A stretch of DNA of 64,000 nucleotides from Karalla daura (GCA_029224185.1 CM055188.1:30265720-30329719), one strand, 5' to 3'; counted from the first letter of the stretch, positions 1 to 13,182 are shown. Notes: a model not told the origin generated them from the sequence alone. Numbers and translations: made by a program.

Positions 1-295
1 GGAGGAAACGGTTTCGAGTAATGACGGAGAAATCGTGCAGCTGACTACAATGCCAGACAGAGGCTTCACAGACGCGTACCTTTGACTCTTTGCATCACTG
101 TTCGTTTGCTCATTGACTGTCCTAAAAAAAACAAAAAAAAAACTGATTGAACATTTTCTAAGATCCTCCAGACTCTGGAGTCAATAATTAAAAAAAAAAA
201 CGCAGTGGTGGATTAATGAGTGAAAGATCTACTAGATTTTGGAAGCTGCACGGTGTGTTCATTGACCCCCTGTTATTCTGCCTCTTCTCCTCTAG

Positions 296-989
296 TTGGC
301 GCTGAGAAACGCTCTGCGCTACTTCCCCCCCTCCCACCACACGACCCTCGCACCTGAATTTGCCCAAGAGCTGCGGCAGTACGGGCACATCTACATGTAC
401 CGCTTCTGCCCCACGCTACGCATGAGGTGAGGGTCTGATCGAGGGGAACATTCTGGTTTTTCACCATTTTTAGCTCTGTTGCTTTTGTCTGAAGCACAGA
501 GCAGATGCACAAACCTGCAGCATTTACAGAAGGAGTAACTAACTTTCCAATAGAGGCAATAGAGGAAACAGCTCTGCAGCTCTGGTCTGGTTTGACTTAG
601 ACCATTTTGTCTGTGTAGAGGCAGCGTATGGCCTGACTTTTGACGCCACAAAGCAAGACAAGTAAACAAATTCCAAAACTTGATGCTGACGTTCACTTTT
701 AAAGGGCATTTTTGCGCTTTATTTTTTAAACCCCCATCTCCAGCACTCAAACTCTGTGCTAACATAAAAGTAGAAAGAACTAGATGGCCATTGTTTTTAG
801 ATGTAAAAAAAATATCAGGGTTTCTTTTAGTTTCTTTTAGGCGTTGAAAAGATAAAGAAAAGAATATTGCTTTTCTGAAGCATAAAATCCTTAATCCATT
901 CACCCATTATCTTTTATACCTAATGATATTGCCGGAGTCTGTGGTAGAGCAAAGGCAGAGCAGACATCCTGGTCAGGACTCCAATCCCG

Positions 990-1047
<58 letters not shown>

Positions 1048-4000
1048 CCAAAAAACGAGAACACTGACAAAGAGTGGAATAGGGGAGTGAGTATATTAGG
1101 GAAACTCAAATGAATGTATGGAAAGTATAAATACAGAAGCAAAATGCTCATTTCTAGAATGCAAGTGTTTACACGGCATGTATTGGAGTATAAAGTAGAG
1201 AAATCTTTTATTATTATTATTATTGTTATTGTTATTTTCAAGGCTTGGCTTTTACTCATTAGTATTTGTATTTGTAACACTACATCCTCATTACAAAGTA
1301 ATTTCCTTAGTCCTCTCTGGTATTTAATAAAGTTTAACATTTTCATTCTATGTCACTGTGTATGTGAAGCACTTTGTGCTACAACGTCATATGAAAAATG
1401 CTTTATAAATAAACTTTGACTACATTTTGAAAATATAGGCAACTCCAATCTAGTTTAAATAGAACTAATTTAAGACAAGGTAGTGGATTACATTGGAGAG
1501 AACTCTGACGCTCTTGTTTGAGATGATGGTGATAGTAAACAAACAAAGTATTTAGATTATGTTACTTGTATGTATTTTGTAATCTGTAGTGGGGAAACGT
1601 TGTGCGGCTCTGACCTGAGTCTCCCTGTGTTTGCTCAGAGCTTACCCCATCGATCAGTACCCGTGCCGCACGCGTCAGGCCGCCTCCATCATGCTCATGA
1701 TCATGAACAACCTGGACCCGGCCGTCGCCCAGGTGAGCTCCTCACGTCTGTCCCGGTCTTTGAAGTCTCAGGTCTGTTGGCGGCTCTAATGGCTCCGTTC
1801 ACTCTTCACTCTGCAGTTCCCCCAGGAGCTCGTCACCTACGGAGGCAACGGGCAGGTGTTCAGTAACTGGGCCCAGGTAAGAGATGAGTGGGAGAGGTGT
1901 GTGTACAGGTGTGTGTAGAGGTGTGTGAAGAGGTGTGTGTAGAGGTGTGTGTAGAGGTGTGTGAAGAGGTGTATGTAGAGGTGTGTGTAGAGGTGTGTGC
2001 AGAGGTGTGTGTAGAGGTGTGTGAAGAGGTGTATGTAGAGGTGTGTGTAGAGGTGTGTGCAGAGGTGTGTGTAGAGGTGTGTGTACAGGTGTGTGAAGAG
2101 GTGTGTGAAGAGGTGTGTGTAGTGGTGTGTGTAGAGGTGTGTGTAGAGGTATGTGAAGAGGTGTATGTAGAGGTGTGTGTAGAGGTGTGTGTACAGGTGT
2201 GTGTACAGGTGTGTGAAGAGGTGTGTGTAGTGTAGTGGTGTGTGTAGAGGTGTGTGAAGAGGTGTGTGTAGAGGTGTGTGTACAGGGGTGTGTAGAAGTG
2301 TGCAGAGGTGTGTGTAGAGGTGTGTGCAGAGGTGTGTGTCCAGGTGTGTGTACAGGTGTGTGTAGAGGTGTGTGAAGAGGTGTGTGAAGAGGTGTGTGAA
2401 GAGGTGTGTGAAGAGGTGTGTGAACAGGTGTGTGTAGAGGTGTGTGTCGAGGTGTGTGTCGAGGTGTGTGTAGAGGTGTGTGTCAAGGTGTGTGTAGTGA
2501 TGTGTGTACATGTGTGTGCAGAGGTGTGTGCAGAGGTGTGTGCAGAGGTGTGTGTACAGGTGTGTGTACAGGTGTGTGTACAGGTGTGTGCCGAGGTGTG
2601 TGAAGAGGTGTGTGTAGTGATGTGTGTACATGTGTGTGCAGAGGTGTGTGCAGAGGTGTGTGCAGAGGTGTGTGTACAGGTGTGTGTACAGGTGTGTGTA
2701 CAGGTGTGTGCCGAGGTGTGTGAAGAGGTGTGTGTACAGGTGTGTGTAGTGCTGTGTGTACAGGTGTGTGCCGAGGTGTGTGAAGAGGTGTGTGTACAGG
2801 TGTGTGTAGTGCTGTGTGTACAGGTGTGTGCCGAGGTGTGTGAAGAGGTGTGTGTACAGGTGTGGGTAGTGCTGTGTGTACAGGTGTGCGAAGAGGTGTG
2901 TGTAGAAGTGTGTGTCGAGGTGTGTGAAGAGGTGTGTGTAGTGGTGTGTGTACAGGTGTATGTAGAGGTATGTGTACAGGTGTGTGTCGAGGTGTGTGTA
3001 GAGGTGTGTGTAGAGGTGTGTGTCAAGGTGTATCAAGCTGATCTCCTCCAGCGTCTCTGTGCTGGCTAGCAGGAAAAACACGTTGGTGCTGTTTGTCCCT
3101 CACCGGCAGCTGTAGTTTCAAGATGGCCGACTGTCATGGTGCTGCCCTGTGAGCTTACGGCCACATGTATAAATAAATATAAAACTCTTCTATCAGGAAT
3201 GTGTCAGATAATTAGTAGAGGACATAATACACCAATGATAACGTATATATAAATGCTGGCATTGATTTTGGAAAATAGAAAATAAGTAATATTAATGAAA
3301 TATATAAATAAGTAACAGTAATATTGCACCCATTACATAAGTGCACTGAGCTATATTTCCATAATAAAAAACCTAAATGTTTTTTGTTTTTTGTTGTTAT
3401 TTGTGCAGTTTCGGCTGGTGATGCATTACCTGAGTGAGATGACGGAGGAGCAGACTCTGGTCATGTACAGCGGTCACCCCATGGGCCTGTTCCCCAGCCT
3501 GCCCGCCTCACCCCGCGCCATCATCACCAACGGCATGGTACCTGCACACACCTGCATGCACCTGCACACACCTGGACACACCTGCATGCACCTACTGATA
3601 CTACTGTAGAAAGAGAAGTCTATACATGGAGTCAGCCAGGACGCAGATCTCAGCCGTCAGGGGGAATTTCTTGTAATTAGAAAGGCTTCAACCAATTCCT
3701 CCCAATATTTCCAGTGCTCCTGATAGAGGTGTGATCTTTTATACCTGTATGTTCATGTGTGACATGCACGTGCTAACAGGCACACACTGATACAAATGGT
3801 CATCATTCACAGAACTTGTGATAGTTTTCCCAGAACTTGTGTTCTTGTCATGGGTCAGAACATTGATAGTATTGTGTTTGTGCTAGTCGTGAAGTTTCCT
3901 ACCTGGCCTTTTCTTCTCTTACAGTCACTGTGATATTCATTATCATTTTCCATCCCAGTACACCTGAGCTGACCTGCATCCCTTGTTCCTCTGTGTCCCA

Positions 4001-7000
4001 CAGGTCATTCCCAATTACTCCTCCAGAAACCAGTATGAGAAGATGTTTGCCCTCGGTGTGTCCATGTGAGTCTTTTCAGGGAGAAGGTTCTGCTTTAGTT
4101 GTTCTCATGTCTGTGCCTGGTGAACAAGGTTGTTCTTTTGTTTTGTTTGTTTTCAGGTACGGTCAAATGACAGCGGGGAGCTACTGCTACATTGGACCTC
4201 AGGGGATAGTTCACGGCACCATGGTTTGTGAAGAACGCCTTCATAAGAGGAGCACCAAGCCCTCCACTAACTTCATGTGCAAAATGATGATTTCCACACA
4301 GACTTCATAAAGGGTTTCCAACCTTGAGACAACAAGTTACTGACATGATGTGAATCATTTAATCTGCAAAACTGCTAATGCTGTAAATTCGCAAGTTAGA
4401 ATGAGAGAAACATGACATCACAATCAATTAGATTTTGTTTATGCAGCACTTTTTTTGCACTAACATGTAGCACTGTCAAATACAATGAAAGCAAGTGTTG
4501 CACAAAGCCCGACAGCACAACGGAACCCCTAAAAATACTCCTTAAATTCTACACGTCTCAAAACAATGGGACGGAAACAGAGCGAATATGATGTATGCAT
4601 TTCTGTCCTCTATGGTTTTCCTCACGTTTATGCACATCCTTTCATGTTATAATCATACAGTTTTAACAGCTATAACTTTTTTCACTTTTTTATGTACTTT
4701 TCTAACTTCTGTGTGTCTAACAAATGGATCAAGCTTATGGCTCAGCGGCCGGTCTCACATCTGATGAACCCACATGAGACTCACAGATCACATAATCACC
4801 TGTGACCATCACAGAATCACAGCTTTAATCTTTATTCATCATATGACATCGACAACTGGAGCTGTCACAGACCCCCCAATTGTGCAGCCCCCACCGATAT
4901 TACTAATCGTCATCCTCCCTGTTTCCCTGTGCAGCTGACTGTGCTGAACGCCGGCCGGCGTTACCTGGGCTCTGGGGACCTGAGCGGCCGAGTGTTTGTG
5001 ACGTCTGGTCTCGGAGGCATGAGTGGAGCCCAGGCCAAAGCCGCCGTCATCGCCGGCTGTATCGGTGTGATAGCAGAGGTCAGGTGGAAAGACGGAGAGA
5101 GAGAGAGAGAGAGGGAGGGGGAGAGGAACTGTGTGTGAATGTGATTCTCTGTGCAGGTGGATGAGGCTCCTCTCAGGAAGAGACACGAGCAGGGCTGGCT
5201 GATGGAGGTCACCAGCAACATGGACCACTGCATCAAACGCATCAGGTAGGAGGGAGAGACATATTCCTTCTAGAAGGAATCCTCCCGCCTAAGGTTGATG
5301 CTCAGAAATGTGCTGAACACAGTATCATAACCCCCAAAAAATCAGAAAAAAAAAATCACAGAATTTGAGAATAAAGTCATAAATTACTATAATAAAGTCA
5401 GACTTTATTCTCGTTATATTAGGACTTTTTTCTTGTAATATTATGACTGTAATCTAATAAATCTACAACGTTATTCTCATAATTTTATTCTTGAAATTTG
5501 TGATAGTTTTTTCTCAATGTGGCCCTAATACTCTGTTGTTGTCCAGAAATATCAAAATTGATCAAATAATTAATTAAACGGGAGCTAGGATGAAAAGTTA
5601 TGAGGTTGTTTTGGTAAAAATAAAAAAAACAACCTCAGCTTTGCTAAATTATGACCAAAGAAGTGTAACAGGACAAAAAACACTATCACATCTTTACTTG
5701 TACAGTTCTTTGATGTTGTGGATAATTGAGGTGATACATTTCTGATGAAGAAATAACCTGTTCAGTCACATGTATGTTGGCACCAGAGAACAAGGTTAAA
5801 TACTCCATTTAACCATTTTACACACCCCTAAAAAACTTTTTTACACTTTATACTTTCAGTGTTGAAGAATCAATTTAATGTTGTTTAAAATACCATTTCT
5901 TAACAATGCGATCTCCAGACACTTAATGCTAGACCCCGTCTGCTCAAAACTGTTAATAAATAAAGAGAGGGGAACAAACAAATCCCATAGATCCCATATC
6001 TGAGCCAGCTGTAAATAATAAATGAATAAAAGAAACACATTGAGAGAGAGCAAAGAAGATGTAACATATCCAGCCAAGTTTGATGTAATAGAGACAGAAG
6101 TCAGTGTTGGTTCAGGCCATGCGGAAGATTCTGGATCCAGCATCCATGTTGAGAGGAGAGACAGCACAAAGACTCCGGGTCAGGACTCCAAGTCCAGTTA
6201 CTACTTAGATGTAGTTTTTGGAATAAGACTTGGGGAGGAAGTGAACCTGCATCTCTTCTTCCAACATTCATCTTTGCACCAGCAGCAACCATGAAATCAT
6301 TCCTTCATCTCAGGTGGAAACATCGTCTGGATTTTCTACCTTTTAGATGAAACAAACCCCTCTCCTGACCAGGAGAAACATAACAAGAATAAAGCAAAGA
6401 TTGAGTAAAAACTCCAGTTTGCTCCTGCCAGTTGAAGCTCAAGTTCTAGAATATAAAGAAAATTTGACAGAGAAGTGAAAACAATAACGAAGATAATTAT
6501 GATAACAGCATTTCAATGTAGAGAGTTCAAAAAGATAAAATAGAAGATCCCATCTTCCTCATTGCTACTCTGTGTCTTTCAGAGAGGCCAAGAGCACCAA
6601 GACCCCGCTCAGCCTGGGTTATCACGGCAACATCGTCGACCTGTGGTGAGTGACCGCATATTTTTAATAATTATATTTTGCTTAACCTTTATTGTACCAG
6701 GTTATTCTCATTGAGATATACATCTCTTATCCAAGAAAGACCTGGCCAAGATGGCAGGACAAATGGTTTCAAATAAAATGCATAAAACAACTAAATACAC
6801 ATGAAAGGCTTAAAACAGCCAAGACATTAAAAGATATCTAAAAGTACGAAACAGAGAGAACTAAATATAACATTTGCATGTATGGATGGACTCATGTCCT
6901 ATGGCTTTAACATAGCCTGTAAAATCACGTGAGTAGATTAGATCAGAGATCAGGGTTGTCTGTAAATTATGCAGCAAACATACAGGTCTTTGTGAACAAG

Positions 7001-10000
7001 TCTGTCCAGGGTTGAGCTACATTCAATAAAATGAAATCCTGTGACCATAACTCATAAGTTTTCTGTTTAAAAGAAAGTTCAGAAATGTTACATAGGAGCT
7101 TCCCAATTAAGGCCTTACACAAAATTTCTCATCCTGAGGTCACAGTGTTGTACTTCCATCTGTCTTCTCCTCTCCTCTCCTCTCCTCTCCTCTCCTCTCC
7201 TCTCCTCTCCTCTCCTCTCCTCTCCTCTCCTCTCCTCTCCTCTCCTCTCCTCTCCTCTCCTCTCCTCTCCTCTCCTCTGCTCTCTCCTCCTCTCCTCTCC
7301 TCTGCTCTCTCCTCCTCTCTCCTCCCCCGCCCAGGGAGCGGCTGCTGCAGGAGTACGAGGAGACGGGGGAGCTCCTGGTCGACCTGGGCTCGGACCAGAC
7401 GTCCCTGCACAACCCGTTCAACGGAGGCTACTACCCCGTCCAGCTCAGCTTCCGCCAGGCCAACCAGCTCATGGCCACAGACCCCAGCCGATTCCAAACC
7501 ATGATCAAAGAGAGGTGTGAGCAAACTCACACAGTCTGCACTTTTACGTTCTTCCTGCTCCTGCACAGACATCGTCCTCGTATCCAGTAGCATGAACATC
7601 AAACCACTGAAATAGATAACATTGCTTCTCCAACTTTATTTAACCAGAAAACGCCCATAGAAATCTCATTTACAAGGGCGATCTTAGGCCGGGAGGACAA
7701 GAGGGCAGCAGCAGGTACAGGTTTAAAGACAGATAGGAAACAATACATTTGCAGTGAACAATGTAGTTATATAGCATGAGCAGTTTGGACTTTTGTTGTC
7801 TGTTTGAGAGTGAAAAGTTTCAGTTTGTTGACCAAATTGGCAACATGTGTTTTAATAGAAAACTCTTGTTCAAGCAGAAAACACAGATACCTATAACTGT
7901 TAACTAGTATAGTAATGTGATTGATCCACTGATAACATGCATAAGAAAATCACACTAGTTTGATTTGGTTGAAAAGCAGTTTCAGTGTCCTCACAGTACA
8001 GAGGAGCAGCCATAAAGCAGAGAGTCATCGACATAGAAGTGGTGTAAGACCATCTAAAGGAAGTGTAAGTGTAAGGCCGTCTAAGAGCTAACTACCCTCA
8101 GCCTAAATGTAAACACTCTGACATACCTGACCCAACCACCACTTCTTCATCTTTTATAACATAAATCAAGGTTCAGAGTTCCAGTAGCTCGAACCATCGT
8201 TCACACTGATTATCTGATTATCTTGTGATCCCCAAAAATGACTGAATGTGTTTTACTCGTGATCTCAGCCTCCGCAGACATGTGAAGGCTGTCAACAAGC
8301 TGTCCGACGCCGGGATGTTCTTCTGGGACTATGGCAACGCATTCCTGCTGGAGGCCCAGAGAGCCGGTCTGTGATTGAACTCACATTTAACACACACCTT
8401 TCACATCGGATCGATGCGTGAAGCGAGTCCTGTGTCTGGTTTTAACAGGTGCAGAAGTGGAAAAGCCTGGAGCCGGAGCGACAGAATTCCGTTACCCGTC
8501 TTACGTGCAGCACATCATGGGGTGAATCCTTCTATGTCTTTATTTCTTCTGTGCAACACTGAAATCTACTTCAATAGCACAATCACTGCCACAGGCTATT
8601 TATTCGGTGTGTATTTTCATTTTTATCACTGCTTTCATCTGTGCCATCTCACATCCCTCATACCTTTCCCACTTTGCACACACACACACACACTTTTTCA
8701 CCTCAGTTGCACTATATCCTGTCATACTATATGTTTGTATTAGATGCTTCCTTGTTACTTGTTGATCCTGTCTCCTCGCCTGTCGCCTGTCACTATTTGA
8801 TGCCCTTATATTGCCAGATGTATGTTTGTGTATGTTCTGCTCTGTCTGGATACAGAGTTTGGATCAGATCTTGTCCTCCTTACAGTAATGTGGCTGCGAT
8901 CTCTTAGGGACATCTTCTCCTTGGGCTTTGGGCCGTTTCGTTGGGTGTGCACATCTGGAGACCCCCAAGACCTCGTCGTGACGGACAAGATCGCCTCCTC
9001 CGTCCTGGAGGAGATCAGCGCCGAGGCGACCGATCGGATCAGACAACAGTACAACGACAACATCCGCTGGATCCGAGAAGCCGGAAAGCACAAAATGGTC
9101 AGCAGCTTTTGGAGCCCGAGTTCGATTATTCAGTTGAGCTCTGATGGAGAGAAGCAATTAGCTGTTTTCCCTCCTGTTTTTTTCAGGTTGTGGGATCCCA
9201 GGCCAGAATCCTGTATTCTGATCAAAAAGGACGAGTTCGCATCGCTCTGGCCATCAACCAGGCTGTGGCCGACGGGAGAGTTTCAGTAAGAGCATGTGTT
9301 TGCTGTGTGGTGTCAAGAGTTTCAACCAGGCCTGCGCAAAATTATGAAGTTTCAGAATTTCAATTCAGTTCATTTGAAGAATTGGTATTTGAACTGAACT
9401 GGCCCCGCCCCCACAGGATGATGAACTGGAAGTGGGATTAAATTAATCGCAATTCACAGAAATTCCCTCTTTTTTTATACCATGTTTAATAAAGTCTTTG
9501 GCTTCAACACCAAACAATTCTTTACAAGCACTAACATTGATTAATTAATTAACCTCCCTCCATTTTGAATCATTTGTAATTTTCTTTTTACTCATTTATG
9601 AATTAAGTATTTTTCCACCTTTTTCCATATTTTCAAAGTTTTTGATTGTCTGCTTCAATGGATGCTGCTTTTATTCTTAAGTGTGAATGAAAAACATTTG
9701 CTGTAAGTAAAATACAATGTGCACATGAAGTTCATAGTAATTATTTATATGAAATACTTAAAACTGTAACTGTCTGTATGAAATATACTGTAAAGCATGA
9801 TTCTGGAATTCACCAAAACTATCAATTGAATTTTCATGCAATTTCAGTTCTACTTCCTTCAATTGGAGTTTGAATTACAGCTCTATTTCCTGTCTGCAAC
9901 CTCAGTTCGACATCAATTCAGACTCAGAGAAGTGAATTGGAAATTGGGAAACTTTCTCAATTCATTTTGGACTTTTGCACAAGCCTGGTCTCAGCAGCAT

Positions 10001-12878
10001 CTCATGTGATGTTGTTGTTGTTGTTGTTATTGTTGTTGTTGTCATTTGTTGTCATTGTTGTTGTTGTTGTTGTTGTTGTTCAGGCTCCGGTGGTGATCAG
10101 CAGAGACCATCATGACGTGAGCGGCACAGACAGCCCCTTCAGAGAAACCTCCAACGTGTACGACGGATCGGCCTTCTGTGCAGGTACATCCTGTGCTACG
10201 ATGAAAATACGACACAACAAAGTACAATCAAGTCAACGAATGATACGGCGTTTATAGATTTTTATGTAATAGCGATGTAAAGATGCCTGAGACAAATAAG
10301 AGTTGTTCTAATATCCTAAGGTTGTTGGACTCTTTTCAGTTCATGAGTTGTAACTTGAATTGAGTTGGCCTCGTCCCACAGGAGGCAGAGCTGGAAAAAA
10401 GGAGGAATTGAATTCATTGTTATTGAAAGAAATTACACCCAGTTAAAGCAGAACATGATTAAACAAGTTAAAGCGAAGCATTCTGGGACGTTCTTTCATC
10501 ATGTTCCTCAGAAATTAGACTTAAAATCAAACGTGTTTAATTGATGTTGTACATTATTCAAGTGATTTATACAGATACTTATAATTTGACTGAATTTTGA
10601 TTCTTAAAGTTATGATTCATTTTTGAGCCACAGTTCAAAATTCACATTAAATTCAAGAGTCGGTTGAAAGTTTAATGCAGCCGTGCTGCAGGGCTTGTTG
10701 TTTTCTCTACAAACTCTTGTCTCGGTCAGACTTTCCCTGATTAACAATCCTTAAGCAAATACGTCAAAGTGACATCTGGATGTCCGGTTCCCTTCCAGAC
10801 ATGGCGGTCCAGAACTTTGTCGGTGATGCGTTCAGGGGCGCCACGTGGGTCGCCCTGCACAACGGAGGAGGCGTGGGATGGTGAGGCTGACCACTTCCCC
10901 CGCTGGATGTCGTTTTTTAACTAAACTTCAATGTGGACATTATCTTTGTTACTTTCACTACTTTATGACCGTATAATACTATTCTAATTAACAGGAATAA
11001 CATGTAATGTTCTGATTTTAATGAGAGGAGAGGTTCGAGCAGCGAAGTCTGAGCAGCAATATGTGAAGATGAGTTCAGAGTTCAAGTTATTAATTTAGTT
11101 CAAAAACGTTATGAAATAACTGGGTAAACACCAGGTTGCAGTATGTCTAAAAGCACCGTCAGTGCTAAACAGAGTGGGAAACATTCAGGTTCCTCGTTTG
11201 TTGCAGGATGCATAAAAATGAAAGTGATTCTCAAGTCCAGTCATCTGATCTGGGTTAAAAGTGCAACTTCATTCTGAGTTCAACTGAGTTCAGTCCTGGT
11301 GACTCCTGATCAAACTGTTGTTACGTATGTTTTCACTGAAGGCCTCAGTAAACAGAGGTCACACAACTGTTTTTGATTAGATTTGATCTGATTAGATTTG
11401 ATTTCCCACACATCCTGGAAAACCTGGAATACAACAGGCCGATTTTACAAAACTTATGAAAACTTATGGGAACTGAAATGAGAAAAAAGGGTCAAACGTC
11501 CTGGAAATTCTTAAGTGATCCTGGATACTTATTCATCCTCCCCGTGCCCAGTGAGTGAATGCAAATGGGTTAAGTTATGCACATGCTGTCTGCTGTCACC
11601 TTATATTATACCTTATATAGAGCTTCTATGCTACCCCCCGGTCCTGGAAAAGGCCTGGAAAATATTTCTGGTTAGGAGTGGGAACACTGCTTTGCTGTTT
11701 GTTTCAATCACTAAAAGAAGTGAAGGAAGACGTGTGCGGGATTCCTCTGGGTCCGTCCTTAGATGCTGTGTCTGTCGCCTCCCACCCACAGGGGCGAGGT
11801 GATGAACGGAGGGTTTGGTTTGATGCTGGACGGCTCAGAGGAGGCGGCCAAGCGCGCCAGTCTGATGCTCAACTGGGACGTTTCCAATGGGGTGAGAGAG
11901 CTCGGAGAGACGGACGTAGTCAGAGCTTCCCGGTCAGAGTCAGAGGGACAAGATGTTGAAGCCTCAACGTGAATGGTTATCGAATGGTTAACGAATCCTG
12001 TTAGAGCAGATGGACCGTGTTGCCTCTTCACTTGAACCGGGCTTGGGCAAAAATTTTAACTGAATTGAGAATGTTTCCTAAATTGCAATTCACTTTTGGA
12101 GTTAACATTGAATTTTAATTGAGGTTGCAAACAGGAAGTGGAGTTGTGATTCAAATTCCAATTGAAGGAAGTAGAATTAAAATCTCATGAATTTCCATCT
12201 GATAATTTTGGCGTATACCAGAATCACGCTTTACAGTATATTCCATATGTTTTACATATTTCATATAATCCTTAATTTCCTCCGGGATAAAAAGAAGTAT
12301 CTTTATCTCTGTCTCTAAATGTTTCTTATCCACAATTGATGTATTGTAGCTTTCAAATTATGGAAAATGCTGGAAAAATTATTTTTATTTTCCACAAATA
12401 AAAATAATTTTACTAATTATGCTAAATTTGTGTTTAATTTTAATGTTTGAAAAGTATTTTTTTATATTTAATCCAAAACCTTTATTGGATGTGAGAAAAC
12501 TGTCCTGTTTCTTGGATTATAAGGAATTTAAAATGCATTTAATTCCACTTCCTGTCATTCCAAGAAGGGGGCAATTCAATTTCCAATTCTTCAAATGAAC
12601 TGAACTGAAATTCCGAATTCTGAATTTTGCCCCATCCCGTTGTGAACAAGTGGGAACACCTGGAGAACATCTGTGTGAGAACCAGACCTGACCCGGGTCT
12701 GCAGGTCTGCCAGTTCTAACCTGCCTCCCTGCTGCAGGTGGCGCGTCGCTGCTGGTCTGGAAACTCCAACGCCTACGAGACGATTCAACGCACCATGGAG
12801 GAGAACCGGAAGCTGCGGGTTACCATGCCTTTCCCTGTCCAGGATGAGCGCATGTTGGACCGAGCCCTGCAGGGATAA
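296..12878 (+). CDS. uroc1: Urocanate hydratase (urocanase), 5' partial, 18 exons
   Basis: Converts urocanate to 4-imidazolone-5-propionate, the second step of histidine degradation, in the cytosol of liver-type cells. Exons read by frame and GT/AG sites: 296-426, 1639-1732, 1817-1876, 3409-3537, 4004-4065, 4157-4223, 4935-5078, 5157-5245, 6583-6645, 7335-7514, 8269-8366, 8449-8521, 8908-9097, 9187-9285, 10084-10183, 10799-10880, 11792-11891, 12738-12878 (TAA). They join in frame to 633 residues. The human enzyme has about 676, and the first visible residues (LALRNALRYFPP) match human position about 44, so one upstream coding exon is missing. Diagnostic blocks: YGGNGQVFSNWAQ; the NAD-binding GLGGMSGAQAKAAV near residue 206; FRYPSYVQHIMGDIFS; SRDHHDVSGTDSPFRETSN; ATWVALHNGGGVGWGE. 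No frameshift or internal stop was seen. Next gene mapkapk3 follows in the same direction. Confidence 0.97.
891..1044. repeat. Fragment of dispersed teleost repeat ending in (CA)n
   Basis: The stretch from about 891 resembles the start of a very common fish interspersed element (a degraded 'ccattatct...' head). It runs into a perfect dinucleotide (CA)n tract at 991-1044. It lies in the first visible uroc1 intron. The rest of that intron (427-1638) shows no other feature. Confidence 0.55.
1893..3034. repeat. 12-bp minisatellite with 60/120-bp higher-order structure
   Basis: About 1.1 kb of tandem 12-mers of the type GTGTGTGTAGAG with variants (caG, gaaG, cag, ccg) fills uroc1 intron 3, starting about 16 bases after exon 3. 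Blocks of five units (60 bp) recur: 2701-2760, 2761-2820 and 2821-2880 are almost identical, and a 120-bp block starting near 2508 repeats from 2628. Because the unit is a multiple of three, long open frames exist on both strands (Val-Cys-Val-Glu type on plus, Thr-His-Leu-Tyr type on minus). These are artefacts of the repeat, not genes. Confidence 0.95.
5330..5520. repeat. AT-rich dispersed repeat (AATAAAGTCA-type)
   Basis: A low-complexity element rich in AATAAAGTCA and its complement TGACTTTATT lies in uroc1 intron 8. Related sequence occurs at about 41190-41790 and 33985-34095 in this window. The two complementary halves suggest a palindromic, miniature-transposon-like family. The remainder of the intron (5246-6582) shows nothing else identifiable. 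Confidence 0.55.
7163..7328. repeat. (TCCTC)n pentanucleotide microsatellite
   Basis: A near-perfect pyrimidine-only tract of TCCTC units abuts uroc1 exon 10 (starts 7335). It forms the polypyrimidine tract of that 3' splice site, so its length may affect splicing. Open frames over it on either strand are repeat artefacts. Confidence 0.95.
9326..9988 (+). mobile_element. MITE-like element with short terminal inverted repeats (copy 1)
   Basis: The element sits in uroc1 intron 14. The left end (9326, CCAGGCCTGCGCAAAATTAT) and the right end (complement of 9973-9988, ending CCAGGCTTGTGCAAAA) are imperfect inverted repeats. No coding potential was seen. The interior is AT-rich with repeated AATTCAATTC/GAATTGAATT-like words. 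A second copy lies in reverse orientation at about 12037-12638. Confidence 0.6.
10011..10081. repeat. (TTG)n microsatellite at a 3' splice site
   Basis: TTG/ATT trinucleotides run directly into the CAG acceptor of uroc1 exon 15 (exon begins 10084). The tract replaces a normal polypyrimidine tract with T-rich GTT units. Confidence 0.9.
12037..12638 (-). mobile_element. MITE-like element, inverted copy 2
   Basis: This is a related, diverged copy of the 9326-9988 element in the opposite orientation, within uroc1 intron 17. It opens with CCGGGCTTGGGCAAAAATTT and closes near 12638 with a complementary GCAAAA-type end (ttttgccccatcccg). Pieces such as 'aacaggaagtgga' and 'ccaattgaaggaagtag' are reverse complements of pieces in copy 1. 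A third, weaker partial similarity lies at about 10340-10690. Confidence 0.55.
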
Positions 12879-13074
12879 ACAGCCCAGAGAAACAAAAACA
12901 ACAAAAACGACAAAAGAACGAGCAGCTGTGACCAGATGTGGTTTCAAATCTCCAGGAATCTGCTGCAGATCAAGTGTGGGAATCGTCTCGTCTCAGACGA
13001 GGTGTTTGATTACACAGGATGCAGCACAGGCCTCGAGATTCTTTCTTTGTTTGTGCTTGAAAGTTAAATTGCAA

Positions 13075-13177
13075 ATTAAACTCAGTAACCAAAACTTTTC
13101 ATGAGTCAGTGATCTGTTAAAAAGAGTTTAAAAAAAACAGTGTCTGGGTGACCTTAATTTCCTTTGGGATCAATAAA
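13075..13177 (+). terminator. Candidate uroc1 polyadenylation signals
   Basis: ATTAAA at 13075-13080 and AATAAA at 13172-13177 lie about 200-300 bases after the uroc1 stop. The second is inside the phrase 'tttgggatcaataaagga', a sequence often seen at 3' ends of fish genes and retroelements. Which one is used cannot be told from sequence. Confidence 0.5.
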
Positions 13178-13182
13178 GGATC

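Noticed and set aside
1837..3081. Two long minus-strand frames (388-414 codons) and plus-strand frames of 115 and 253 codons, rich in Thr-His or Val-Cys
   Set aside because: They lie wholly in the 12-bp minisatellite. A unit that is a multiple of three gives open frames automatically, and they cross uroc1 exon 3 on the wrong strand.
7085..7602. Plus and minus frames across the TCCTC tract
   Set aside because: They combine microsatellite with out-of-frame uroc1 exon 10. The real exon starts at 7335 in another frame.
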